Part shown: positions 17,575-24,045 of the stretch, piece after piece
Position numbering within the stretch: position 1 is the first letter of the stretch
Layout of the letters: every line of letters starts with the position of its first letter
From: Chloroflexota bacterium
GTDB lineage: Bacteria > Chloroflexota > Dehalococcoidia > Lucifugimonadales > Australimonadaceae
Direction of reading: 5' to 3'
NCBI GenBank assembly: GCA_022561985.1
Contig: JADFQE010000015.1
Span: forward strand, 1-33,289
DNA: 33,289 nt
Translations under genes and position numbers: made by a program
Notes under the pieces: model-generated
Database searches by the model: none
What the model saw: the letters and a program-made list of their open reading frames with translations, nothing else
Told to the model about the DNA's origin: nothing

Positions 17575-18444
17575 ATGCTGGTCGATCTCGTCGATACGAC
17601 AACGAGCGATGGCGTCAAGCTGCACGGCATCTTCCTGGAGCCGGAGCACCCGCGCACGGACCTGATCGTGGACGCCGTGCTCATGGTCCACGGCTCGGGC
17701 GGGAACTTCTACGCGTCGCCGTCCAACCCCCGCGCGGCCCGGCTGCGGGACGCGGGCATCCCCGTGGTGCTCTTCAACACGCGGGGCCACGACGTGGTCG
17801 GCGGCCGCTCGGGCGACGTGAAGCTGGGCAACGCCTTCGAGGTCCTCGACGACTGCCGCATGGACCTCAAGGCAGCGGTCGCGTGGCTGGTCGACCGCGG
17901 CTACCCGCGGGTTGCCATCTGGGGCAGCAGCCTGGGGGCGACGAAGGTGGTCTACGCACAGGCGCACAACCAGGACCCGCACGTCGGCGCCGTGATCGCG
18001 CTCGGGCCGCTGCGCTTCTCGCACGAGTACTACTCCGCGTGCGAGATGAAGGAGCTGCACCTGAAGCACTACGAGGAGGCCAAGGCCTTGGTCGCGGCCG
18101 GGAAGCCGAACCAGCTCATGCCCGTGGACTTCCCGAACCCCAACGCCCTCTTCTCGGCGGCGGTGCACCTGGACCGCCACTGCAGCGAGCGCTACGACAT
18201 CACCAAGGCGCACTCGGACAAGGTCACCTGCCCCTTCCTGATCCTCACCGGGAGCGAGGAGAAGCACCCGCGGATGCTGGATGTGGGACGCGACATGCAC
18301 GAGCTCGTCAAGGGCAACCCAGGGACCAGGTGGGTCCACGTCGAGGGCGGCGAGCACGGGCTGCACAACATGGACGACCTCCTGTTCGACGAGATCCTCG
18401 GCTGGCTGTCGGGCGCGAAGGCCCCGGCCGCCGTTGGGAGCTAG
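17575..18444 (+). CDS. alpha/beta hydrolase
   Basis: The 289-aa cytoplasmic protein has the alpha/beta-hydrolase fold. The oxyanion-hole segment is VLMVHGSGGNFYASP, the nucleophile elbow is VAIWGSSLGATKVV (Ser in GSSLG, near residue 123), and the catalytic histidine is probably in VEGGEHGLHN near the C-terminus. The acid after the sixth strand seems to be Glu (FLILTGSEEKHP). It resembles peptidase-S9-like or esterase members; the substrate is unknown. The ATG at 17575 has a strong GGAGGAG upstream. It leads a set with the flavin reductase (6 bp gap) and the methyltransferase. Confidence 0.85.
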   Translation: MLVDLVDTTTSDGVKLHGIFLEPEHPRTDLIVDAVLMVHGSGGNFYASPSNPRAARLRDAGIPVVLFNTRGHDVVGGRSGDVKLGNAFEVLDDCRMDLKAAVAWLVDRGYPRVAIWGSSLGATKVVYAQAHNQDPHVGAVIALGPLRFSHEYYSACEMKELHLKHYEEAKALVAAGKPNQLMPVDFPNPNALFSAAVHLDRHCSERYDITKAHSDKVTCPFLILTGSEEKHPRMLDVGRDMHELVKGNPGTRWVHVEGGEHGLHNMDDLLFDEILGWLSGAKAPAAVGS

Positions 18445-18450
18445 CCTCCC

Positions 18451-18969
18451 ATGAGCGAGCGCGTCGTGAGCGTCTCGCCCGAGCTGTTCCGCTCGGCGTG
18501 GCGCAAGTTCGCCACCGGCGTGAGCATCGTCACGACCCGGCAGCCGGACGGCGGCGCCTACGCCACGACCGCGAACTCCGTGGCCTCCGTCTCCCTCGAC
18601 CCGCTGCTGGTGCTGGTGAGCTTCGGCAACGGCGGCACGACGCATGCCAACCTCGTGCGGGAGCGGCGCTTCGGCATCAACATCCTGCGCGACGACCAGG
18701 CCGCCATCGCGCAGCGCTACGCGGCGAGCCCACCGGAGGAGCGCCGGCTTCTCCCCCCGGCGCACCGGCTGCTGCCCAGCGGCACGGCGTTGCTTAACGA
18801 TGCGCTCGCGCGGATGGACTGCCGCGTGGTGAGCGACGTGGGCGCCGGAGACCACACGGTGTTCATCGCCGAGGTGGAGCACATCGAGGTGAGCGGCGGC
18901 GCGCCTCTCATCTTCTACGACGGCCGGTACGGCACCGTCGCCGAGGCGGGCCCGGAGCCAACGCCGTGA
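18451..18969 (+). CDS. flavin reductase-like FMN-binding protein
   Basis: The 172-aa protein belongs to the flavin reductase-like (HpaC/RutF/ActVB) family that reduces free FMN or FAD with NAD(P)H, often for a two-component monooxygenase. Family marks are FRSAWRKFATGVSIVTTR at the N-terminus, TANSVASVSLDPLLVLVSF for flavin contact, FGINILRDDQ, and the C-terminal GGAPLIFYDGRYG. The length is typical. No partner monooxygenase is seen next to it. It starts 6 bases after the hydrolase and its stop overlaps the methyltransferase start (GTGA), so the three genes form an operon. Confidence 0.9.
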   Translation: MSERVVSVSPELFRSAWRKFATGVSIVTTRQPDGGAYATTANSVASVSLDPLLVLVSFGNGGTTHANLVRERRFGINILRDDQAAIAQRYAASPPEERRLLPPAHRLLPSGTALLNDALARMDCRVVSDVGAGDHTVFIAEVEHIEVSGGAPLIFYDGRYGTVAEAGPEPTP

Positions 18970-19613
18970 GCTGCCCGCAGTGCCAGGGGATCGAAACGTT
19001 CTTCGACCGGCGCGAGGCCGAGCGGGAGCTCCGCAGCTACCGGAAGAAGGGGCCCAGCCGGGTCACCAAGGTGCTGCTCGAGGCCATCCGGGCCGAGGGC
19101 GTCGACGGCGCGTCGCTGCTCGACGTGGGAGGCGGCGTCGGCGCGATCCAGCACGAGCTGCTGGCCTCAGGCGCCAGCAGCGCCGTCAGCGTCGACGCAT
19201 CCAGCGCCTACCTCGCCGTCGCGAAGGAGGAGGCGGAGCGCCGCGGACTCAGCGACCGCGTGGAGGCGCGCTTCGGGAACTTCGTGGACCTAGCCCCACA
19301 GGTCGAGCCTGCCGACATCGTCACGCTCGACAAGGTCCTCTGCTGCTTCGACGACGTCCAGCAGCTGGTCCACCTCTCGTCGGCCAAGGCCAAGCGGATC
19401 TATGGGCTCGTCTATCCACGCGACAACCTGCTGCTCAAGGCCGTGCTGCCGATCGCGAACCTGTACTTCAGGCTCAAGCGCTCGCCGTTCCGGGTGTTCC
19501 TCCACCCGACGGCCGTGGTCGAAGCGCTGGTCGAGGCCAACGGACTGCGGCGTACCTTCCACCGCAAGAGCGGGGCGTGGCAGGTGGCGGTCTTCACGCG
19601 AGCGCCCGCCTAG
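18966..19613 (+). CDS. class I SAM-dependent methyltransferase
   Basis: The 215-aa protein shows the SAM-binding motif I SLLDVGGGVGAIQHELL, the acidic motif II (VSVDASSAYLAVA) and post-motif residues ADIVTLDKVLCCFDD. The N-terminus has CPQCQGIETFFDRREAE and the YRKKGPSRVTKVLL helix seen in small methyltransferases distantly like BchM. The substrate is unknown. The start is GTG at 18966, overlapping the flavin reductase stop, so it is translated by coupling. It converges with the LigB-type gene about 20 bases away. Confidence 0.82.
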   Translation: MSCPQCQGIETFFDRREAERELRSYRKKGPSRVTKVLLEAIRAEGVDGASLLDVGGGVGAIQHELLASGASSAVSVDASSAYLAVAKEEAERRGLSDRVEARFGNFVDLAPQVEPADIVTLDKVLCCFDDVQQLVHLSSAKAKRIYGLVYPRDNLLLKAVLPIANLYFRLKRSPFRVFLHPTAVVEALVEANGLRRTFHRKSGAWQVAVFTRAPA

Positions 19614-19634
19614 CGACGGGCAGGGCCTCCGGAG

Positions 19635-20645
19635 CTAGCCCATGTCCCAGTAGGCGAAGCCCATGCCACACGGGGACGCATACACCGGCACGTAGTCCAC
19701 CACGGTGCCGCGATGGCCGTCCGCGACGCCCGCCGCGACGATCCAGTTCCGCGTCTCGCCGGTCCCGCCGCCGATGCCCGCGTACATCCCCGTCCCGCCG
19801 TCGATCCAGCGCGCTTTCGCCCCGTCCGCGTACTCCGGCGGCGGCTCGGCGCCCGCGGCGTCGAAGCGCTCGGCCATGCCCTTGGCGTCGCCCGAGCGCA
19901 CGGCGGCGAGCGTCGCCTCGTCGAACGCCTCGTCGATCCACGAGTCCGGCATCCCCGGCGTGTGCCAGAGCCCGCCGGAGCCGAGCACGGCCACGCGCAG
20001 ATCGAGGGGCGATGCCTCGATGACCTCGCGGATCGCCCGCCCGAAGTTGTAACAACGCATGGCGGTCGGCTGCGGGCCGTAGTAGCAGTTCACGAATACC
20101 GGCACCACGGGGATGTCGAAGGCCGGCCGTATGTAGTGCAGGGGCCGCATGAACGCGTGGCCCATGCCGTGCTCCTTGTTGGGCAGGTCCATCATGAACG
20201 AGAGGTCGAAGTCGCGGACGCCGAGGCCCACGAGAAGCTCCTTGGCGAGCTCCGGGTGGCCCTTCACGGTCACCCACGACTCCTTGGTCTTGGGCGCCCA
20301 CTCGCGCGACGTGCCCGGCACGATGCCCTGGCGGGCCAGCGTCCGGTACCCCTCGTACTCAGCGCCGGCGTAGATCGCGAAGGACGGGAAGTTGTTGAAG
20401 TCGAACTGCTCGCTCTGGTCGTCGCCGAAGACGATGAGCACGTCCGGGGCGGCGTCCGTGAGCCGCTTCTCCAGCTCCTCGAAGGCGGCCATGCAGCGCG
20501 CGTGCTGGAGGAGGTTGTCCTCCTCGGACATCGCGGGGTTGCGCGGGGCCGGGGGCCGCGCGGCCCGTACCTCGTTCCACTGCTCCGGCTGGAGGAACAG
20601 GAACGGCGAGTGGGAACAGGCCTCGACCAGCACGATCTTCGCCAT
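19635..20645 (-). CDS. LigB-type class III extradiol dioxygenase family protein
   Basis: The about 336-aa protein resembles the catalytic subunit of class III extradiol ring-cleavage dioxygenases (LigB: protocatechuate or gallate cleaving). MAKIVLVEACSHSPFLF places a His at residue 12, as for the LigB iron ligand; LIVFGDDQSEQFDFNNFPSF and AVLGSGGLWHTPGMPDSWID are typical. A distinct NKEHGMGHAFMRPLHYI block is also present. The actual substrate is unknown; marine Chloroflexota carry many such paralogs. I chose ATG 20645 because GAGAGGTGAG lies just upstream; the ORF track begins at a GTG 9 bases earlier. No separate LigA-like gene is adjacent. Confidence 0.82.
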   Translation of the reverse strand: MAKIVLVEACSHSPFLFLQPEQWNEVRAARPPAPRNPAMSEEDNLLQHARCMAAFEELEKRLTDAAPDVLIVFGDDQSEQFDFNNFPSFAIYAGAEYEGYRTLARQGIVPGTSREWAPKTKESWVTVKGHPELAKELLVGLGVRDFDLSFMMDLPNKEHGMGHAFMRPLHYIRPAFDIPVVPVFVNCYYGPQPTAMRCYNFGRAIREVIEASPLDLRVAVLGSGGLWHTPGMPDSWIDEAFDEATLAAVRSGDAKGMAERFDAAGAEPPPEYADGAKARWIDGGTGMYAGIGGGTGETRNWIVAAGVADGHRGTVVDYVPVYASPCGMGFAYWDMG

Positions 20646-20723
20646 CGGACTCACCTCTCTCGGGGGCGCATCTTCGGGGGCGCTTCGACGGGAGCCAGGG
20701 CAGCCGCCGGGCCCTCCCCAGGG

Positions 20724-20729
20724 AGTCTA
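20724..20729 (-). promoter_or_regulatory. possible -10 box of the LigB-type gene
   Basis: TAGACT on the minus strand lies about 80 bases before the ATG at 20645. The same hexamer precedes the AhpD-like gene. No -35 is seen. Confidence 0.3.
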
Positions 20730-20792
20730 CCGCCGCGACGGCCCTTCGGCCACACCGCCGATGGGGCGGCGCAGCGTCCGCGGCGGAACCCC

Positions 20793-20798
20793 TACAAT
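20793..20798 (+). promoter_or_regulatory. -10 box of tRNA-Ser
   Basis: TACAAT ends 8 bases before the first base of the tRNA, the right distance for transcription to start close to the mature 5' end. Confidence 0.5.
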
Positions 20799-20806
20799 GC
20801 ACGCAC

Positions 20807-20894
20807 GGAGGGATGCCGGAGCGGCCGAACGGTCACGTCTTGAAAACGTGCGGGTGTCACAGCCCCGTGGGTTCGAATCCCACTCCCTCCGCCA
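20807..20894 (+). tRNA. tRNA-Ser(UGA)
   Basis: The 88-nt sequence folds as a type II tRNA. The 7-bp acceptor stem GGAGGGA pairs with TCCCTCC, followed by discriminator G and an encoded CCA. The anticodon stem CACGT/ACGTG closes the loop CTTGAAA with anticodon TGA, so it reads UCA codons. A long variable arm of about 14-16 nt and the GGTTCGAATCC T-arm fit serine. It is not tRNA-Sec, whose anticodon would be TCA with an 8-bp acceptor stem. Confidence 0.97.
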
Positions 20895-20987
20895 CCACCC
20901 AAGCGGCCCGCCGCACCCCCAACGGCCCGAGAGAGACCGGCGACAGCAGCCGCGAGCGGGCTGCGCTCGCCGGACCGGCGGGCGGCG

Positions 20988-21521
20988 TCACGCCGCGCCG
21001 AGCGCAGCCTGGGGCAGCCGTTGGCGCGTGCCCAGCAGGAAGTCGGCGATGGGCAGCACGATGTTCAGGTTCGTGCCGTGCTTCCGGTGGTGCTGGAGGT
21101 GATGGGCGTTGATCCAGGTGAACGCACGCACTCCCTCGAACCAGCGGTTCCGGGGAACGTGCATGCAGTAGTGCAGATACTCGTAGCTGGCCTGGTAAAG
21201 CGTGAGAGCAGCCAGCAGGCCAACCGCCGCGGGCAGACTCACCCAGACGGCGACGGCGACGAGAAAGGGGACATGGAAAAGGACGGGGAACGGCATCGCC
21301 CACCAGGCCAACGTGAGGTCGGTGCGCGGACGGTCTCCAACGATATAGGTCGAGTCGGCCCGATACTTCCCGTGATGGATCATGGCGTGCCCGATGAAGA
21401 AGTGCCGGAACCGGAACAGGGGACGGTGCATGATCCTCCGGTGGATGACCCATTCCGCGAAGCTGGCGTAGATGAGCCCCGCGGGGAAGATAGCCAGCCC
21501 GATGACGACCGCTTCTAGCAT
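20988..21521 (-). CDS. fatty acid hydroxylase / sterol desaturase superfamily protein
   Basis: The 177-aa integral membrane protein belongs to the diiron fatty-acid-hydroxylase superfamily. The histidine clusters that bind the diiron centre are HRRIMH, HAMIHHGKY, HYCMH and INAHHLQHHRKHGTN. Four hydrophobic segments separate them. Members act on carotenoids, sterols or lipids; the substrate here is unknown. I start at ATG 21521 (MLEAVVIG), which has GGGAG 6 bases upstream, rather than the track start, which is inflated by upstream repeats. A tandem 18-bp repeat lies just upstream (21534-21569). The gene stands alone, between the tRNA and the SnoaL-like gene. Confidence 0.87.
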   Translation of the reverse strand: MLEAVVIGLAIFPAGLIYASFAEWVIHRRIMHRPLFRFRHFFIGHAMIHHGKYRADSTYIVGDRPRTDLTLAWWAMPFPVLFHVPFLVAVAVWVSLPAAVGLLAALTLYQASYEYLHYCMHVPRNRWFEGVRAFTWINAHHLQHHRKHGTNLNIVLPIADFLLGTRQRLPQAALGAA

Positions 21522-21533
21522 CTGTGTCTCCCT

Positions 21534-21569
21534 CATCTCAGAAAGAACTGGCATCTCAGATAGAACTGC
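21534..21569. repeat. tandem 18-bp duplication upstream of the hydroxylase
   Basis: CATCTCAGA(A/T)AGAACTG(G/C) occurs twice, directly adjacent, at 21534-21551 and 21552-21569. It lies 13 bases before the hydroxylase ATG. It may be a binding site or just a slippage duplication in the leader. Confidence 0.7.
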
Positions 21570-21625
21570 AAGGCGTGGGTCGCCTGAGGCACCGTGATGG
21601 CGGCGGCAGGGTCTCACGCCGCGTG

Positions 21626-21631
21626 ATAGTA
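21626..21631 (-). promoter_or_regulatory. possible extended -10 box of the hydroxylase
   Basis: The minus strand reads GTGC-TACTAT about 105 bases before the ATG at 21521. The resulting leader would include the 18-bp tandem repeat. Confidence 0.35.
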
Positions 21632-21763
21632 GCACGGTGCGCCTCCGCCGCCACCTGGCTGAGCGCCCCGCGCACGGCGCGTGCCGTTTTGCCGCGTCCG
21701 TCCGCCGTCGGGTACAGTACGCAGCGCAGCCCCATCGCGCGGGGCTTGAGGGGAGGGGCGCTC

Positions 21764-22159
21764 GTGACGGAAGGCGACGAGGCGGGGGCGGTCACCGCGG
21801 CCAACGATGGGTTCTACCGCGCCTTCGAGAGCCTCGACATCGACAACATGACCGAGGTGTGGGCGCGCGACGAGACGGTGCGCTGCGTCCACCCCGGCTG
21901 GGGCATGCTGCAGGGCTGGACCGACGTCATGGCGAGCTGGGAGCGCATCTTCGACGCCGCGACGATGATGCAGTTCCGCATCACGGGCACCGAGGTCTCC
22001 GTCGAGGACGACTGGGCGTGGGTCGCCTGCACCGAGAACCTCACGCAGGTCATGAACGGGCAGGTGATCGAGACGCGCGTGCAGACCACGAACATCTTCC
22101 GCAAGCGCGCCGGCCACTGGCTGATGGTGCACCACCACGGCTCGCCCATCATGGCCTAG
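21764..22159 (+). CDS. SnoaL-like / NTF2-fold protein
   Basis: The 131-aa protein has the compact cone-shaped NTF2-like fold typical of SnoaL_3/DUF4440-type proteins: helix ANDGFYRAFESLDIDNMTEV, then HPGWGMLQGWTDVMASWERIF and strand VACTENLTQV ending WLMVHHHGSP. Proteins with the W-H-P-G-W and HHHGSP pattern are common and mostly uncharacterised; a small-ligand or isomerase role is possible. The start is GTG at 21764 with GGGAGGGG upstream. It ends at a perfect palindrome it shares with the convergent AhpD-like gene. Confidence 0.8.
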   Translation: MTEGDEAGAVTAANDGFYRAFESLDIDNMTEVWARDETVRCVHPGWGMLQGWTDVMASWERIFDAATMMQFRITGTEVSVEDDWAWVACTENLTQVMNGQVIETRVQTTNIFRKRAGHWLMVHHHGSPIMA

Positions 22160-22178
22160 CGCCACGCCCGGCACGCCT

Positions 22179-22196
22179 CCAAGACCTAGGTCTTGG
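22179..22196. terminator. 18-bp perfect palindrome between convergent genes
   Basis: CCAAGACCT-AGGTCTTGG is a perfect palindrome placed between the stop of the SnoaL-like gene and the stop of the AhpD-like gene; the latter's TAG lies at its centre. It can form a 7-bp stem with a 4-base loop on either transcript and may act as a bidirectional terminator or protein site. Confidence 0.5.
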
Positions 22197-22737
22197 GCTG
22201 GAGCAGCCACTCCTGCTCGCGGGCGGGCCCGCTCAGCCACGACTCCACCCACTCCTGCCTGCCCTCGGCCGGCTCGACGCCCAGGCCGTCCGCCAGGCGC
22301 GTCATGAAGTTGAAGGTGCACGTGATGAGCACGACCGACAGGATCTGCTGGTGCGTGAGGCCGGCTTCCTCGAGGCGCGCGAAGTCCTCGTGGTTGGTGT
22401 CCGAAGGCGTGACCGTGAGCTTGAAGGCGTAGTCGAGCATGGCACGCGTGGGCGCATCGAGGTCGGCGTTCCGGTAGTCGTGCATCACGTGGCTTGCGAG
22501 CTCCGGGTCCTCCGAGTGCTGACGGAGAAACTCTCCGTGGGCCATCGTTCAGTACCGGCAGTGGTTGGCCACGGAGACGGTGGTGGCGATGGCCTCCTCC
22601 TGCACCCGGGTGAGCGCCGAGGCACCGAACGTGATGCCGCGGTTCATCCCGCGCACGGCCGCAAGGGCCGTCTCGTTGATGGACATGCACTTGATGATGG
22701 GCGAGAGCTTGACGTCTGCTTCCGTGATCCAAGACAC
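22186..22737 (-). CDS. predicted selenoprotein, AhpD/carboxymuconolactone-decarboxylase-like
   Basis: The ORF track shows two pieces (62 and 119 aa), but they are in the same frame, separated only by a TGA at 22551-22549 and an ACG codon. Read through, they give one 183-aa AhpD-fold protein of the peroxidase-related type. The TGA falls where the family has the second Cys of its CxxC active site: E48, C60, U63 and H67 have exactly the spacing of Glu118, Cys130, Cys133 and His137 of M. tuberculosis AhpD. A perfect stem-loop follows (22522-22538). So I read TGA as selenocysteine (CRYU). A role in peroxide or thiol redox is inferred. The start is GTG 22737 with GGAGGGG upstream. The alternative is a TGC-to-TGA nonsense mutation. 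Confidence 0.8.
22522..22538 (-). promoter_or_regulatory. bacterial SECIS-like stem-loop
   Basis: On the minus strand ACGGAGA-GTT-TCTCCGT is a perfect 7-bp stem with loop GUU. It begins 10 bases after the UGA, so the loop is 17 bases from the UGA. The bacterial SECIS model asks for a loop 16-37 nt downstream, at least 3 nt, with a G in its first two positions; all are met. Confidence 0.7.
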
Positions 22738-22766
22738 GCGAACCCCTCCGGCCGGCGGATAACGGC

Positions 22767-22772
22767 AGTCTA
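22767..22772 (-). promoter_or_regulatory. possible -10 box of the AhpD-like gene
   Basis: TAGACT on the minus strand lies 29 bases before the GTG at 22737. It is divergent to the oxidoreductase promoter at 22855. Confidence 0.3.
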
Positions 22773-22854
22773 GGGTCGGGCCGCAGACGGGTCAAACGCA
22801 CCCGCGAGGCTGGCGGCCGCGCACGTCCGAGTGGCCGCGCCGGGCGAAGTGCGG

Positions 22855-22860
22855 TATAAC
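22855..22860 (+). promoter_or_regulatory. -10 box of the Gal80-like oxidoreductase
   Basis: TATAAC, five of six bases of the consensus, lies directly before a tandem 19-bp repeat and 51 bases before the ATG at 22912. Confidence 0.4.
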
Positions 22861-22898
22861 GCCCGTGGCGCAGCACATCGCCCGTGGCGCAGCACATC
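22861..22898 (+). repeat. tandem 19-bp duplication in the leader
   Basis: GCCCGTGGCGCAGCACATC occurs twice without a gap or mismatch (22861-22879 and 22880-22898), between the -10 box and the Shine-Dalgarno of the oxidoreductase gene. Perfect identity suggests a recent duplication or a selected binding site. Confidence 0.8.
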
Positions 22899-22911
22899 CA
22901 AGGAGGACGAC

Positions 22912-24009
22912 ATGGCGGACCCGATCCGGCTCGGTATCATCGGTGCGAACGTCAACGGCTGGGCGGGGCGCGCCCACATGCCGGCGCTGGCCGCAGGCGT
23001 CCCGGGCGTCGAGCTCGTCGCCGTCTGCACGACGCGCCAGGAATCGGCGGACGAGGCGGCCAAGAAGTTCGGCGTGGGCCTCGCGTTCTCCGACCGCGCC
23101 AAGATGCTCGCGCACCCGGACATCGACGTCGTCGCGGTCGTCGTCAAGCTGCCGGCGCACCGCGAGCTCGCGATGGACGTGATCGCGGCCGGCAAGCACG
23201 TCTACACCGAGTGGCCTCTCGGGACCACCACGGCGCAGGCGCAGGAGATAGCCGACGCCGCCGCAGCGAAGGGCGTGCGGACCTGCGTCGGGCTCCAGGC
23301 CCGCCACTCGGCCGAGTACCGCCACCTCCGAGGTCTGATCGACGACGGCTACGTGGGCGACGTGCTCTCGTGCAGCATGATGCAGGTCGGCGGCGGCGCG
23401 ATGGGCGAGCGCCCTCCCGGCCGCGTCTGGCAGCGCGATGCGGCGGTCGCCGCCAACACGCTCAGCATCGGGTTCGGGCACGCCATCGACGGCCTCACGT
23501 CCGTGGTGGGCCCCATCGAGTCGGTCGCCGGCGTCGTCGGCACGCAGGTCAAGGAGTGGACCGAGGCCGGGACCGGCAAGCGCTATCCCGTGACCGCGCC
23601 CGACGACATCCTGCTCAGCGGCCGCCTGCGGAGCGGCGCGTCCGTCTCCGTGCACGTCGCGTCCGCCGGCGGCGTCGGCACGGGCTGCCGCATCGACATC
23701 CACGGCACCGAGGGCACGCTCGTCCTCGAAGCGACGGGCTCGCCGCACTCGAGCTCCCCCGCCCGCATCCTCGGCGCGCGGCGCGGCGACAAGGAGCTCG
23801 CGGAGATCGAGGTCCCGCAGGACGACTGGATCACCGCCGCGGGGCTGAAGGGCGGGTCGATCAACATCGGCAAGCTGTGGAAGAGCTTCGCCGAGTCTTT
23901 TGCGGCCGGTGATGGCTTCGCGCCGAGCTTCGAGAGCGCCGTCGAGCACCACAAGCTCATCGACGCCGTGCGCACGGCGTCCGAGACCGGCCAGACGCAG
24001 AAGCTCTAA
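22912..24009 (+). CDS. Gfo/Idh/MocA oxidoreductase (Gal80-like)
   Basis: The 365-aa protein has an N-terminal Rossmann domain (IRLGIIGANVNGWAGRAH; VELVAVCTT) and a C-terminal Gfo/Idh/MocA-type alpha/beta domain. Instead of the usual EKP motif it has VYTEWPLGTTTAQA, the EWPLG form typical of Gal80-like members. Such enzymes use NAD(P) on sugars or related polyols, but Gal80 itself is not catalytic, so activity is uncertain. The start is ATG at 22912 with AGGAGGA upstream; the 392-aa ORF adds an in-frame leader. It converges with the Rieske gene. Confidence 0.87.
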   Translation: MADPIRLGIIGANVNGWAGRAHMPALAAGVPGVELVAVCTTRQESADEAAKKFGVGLAFSDRAKMLAHPDIDVVAVVVKLPAHRELAMDVIAAGKHVYTEWPLGTTTAQAQEIADAAAAKGVRTCVGLQARHSAEYRHLRGLIDDGYVGDVLSCSMMQVGGGAMGERPPGRVWQRDAAVAANTLSIGFGHAIDGLTSVVGPIESVAGVVGTQVKEWTEAGTGKRYPVTAPDDILLSGRLRSGASVSVHVASAGGVGTGCRIDIHGTEGTLVLEATGSPHSSSPARILGARRGDKELAEIEVPQDDWITAAGLKGGSINIGKLWKSFAESFAAGDGFAPSFESAVEHHKLIDAVRTASETGQTQKL

Positions 24010-24014
24010 GCGAG

Positions 24015-24038
24015 GGGCCCGCTCCAGGACGAGGGCCC
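24015..24038. terminator. hairpin between convergent genes
   Basis: GGGCCC repeats at 24015-24020 and 24033-24038 can pair across a 12-base loop in the 36-bp gap between the oxidoreductase and Rieske stops. It may terminate both transcripts; no U-tract is seen. Confidence 0.3.
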
Positions 24039-24045
24039 GGGCCTG

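Noticed and set aside
20807-20894. tRNA as tRNA-Sec, given the UGA codon nearby
   Set aside because: The anticodon is TGA (reads UCA) and the acceptor stem is 7 bp; tRNA-Sec needs anticodon TCA and a longer acceptor stem. It is tRNA-Ser.
22186-22545. Separate 119-aa gene starting at ATG 22545
   Set aside because: It lacks a Shine-Dalgarno, begins two codons after the TGA in the same frame, and its first residues continue the AhpD active-site motif of the upstream piece.
21534-22898. The 18- and 19-bp tandem repeats as CRISPR remnants
   Set aside because: There are only two adjacent copies each with no spacers, and no cas genes are in the window.
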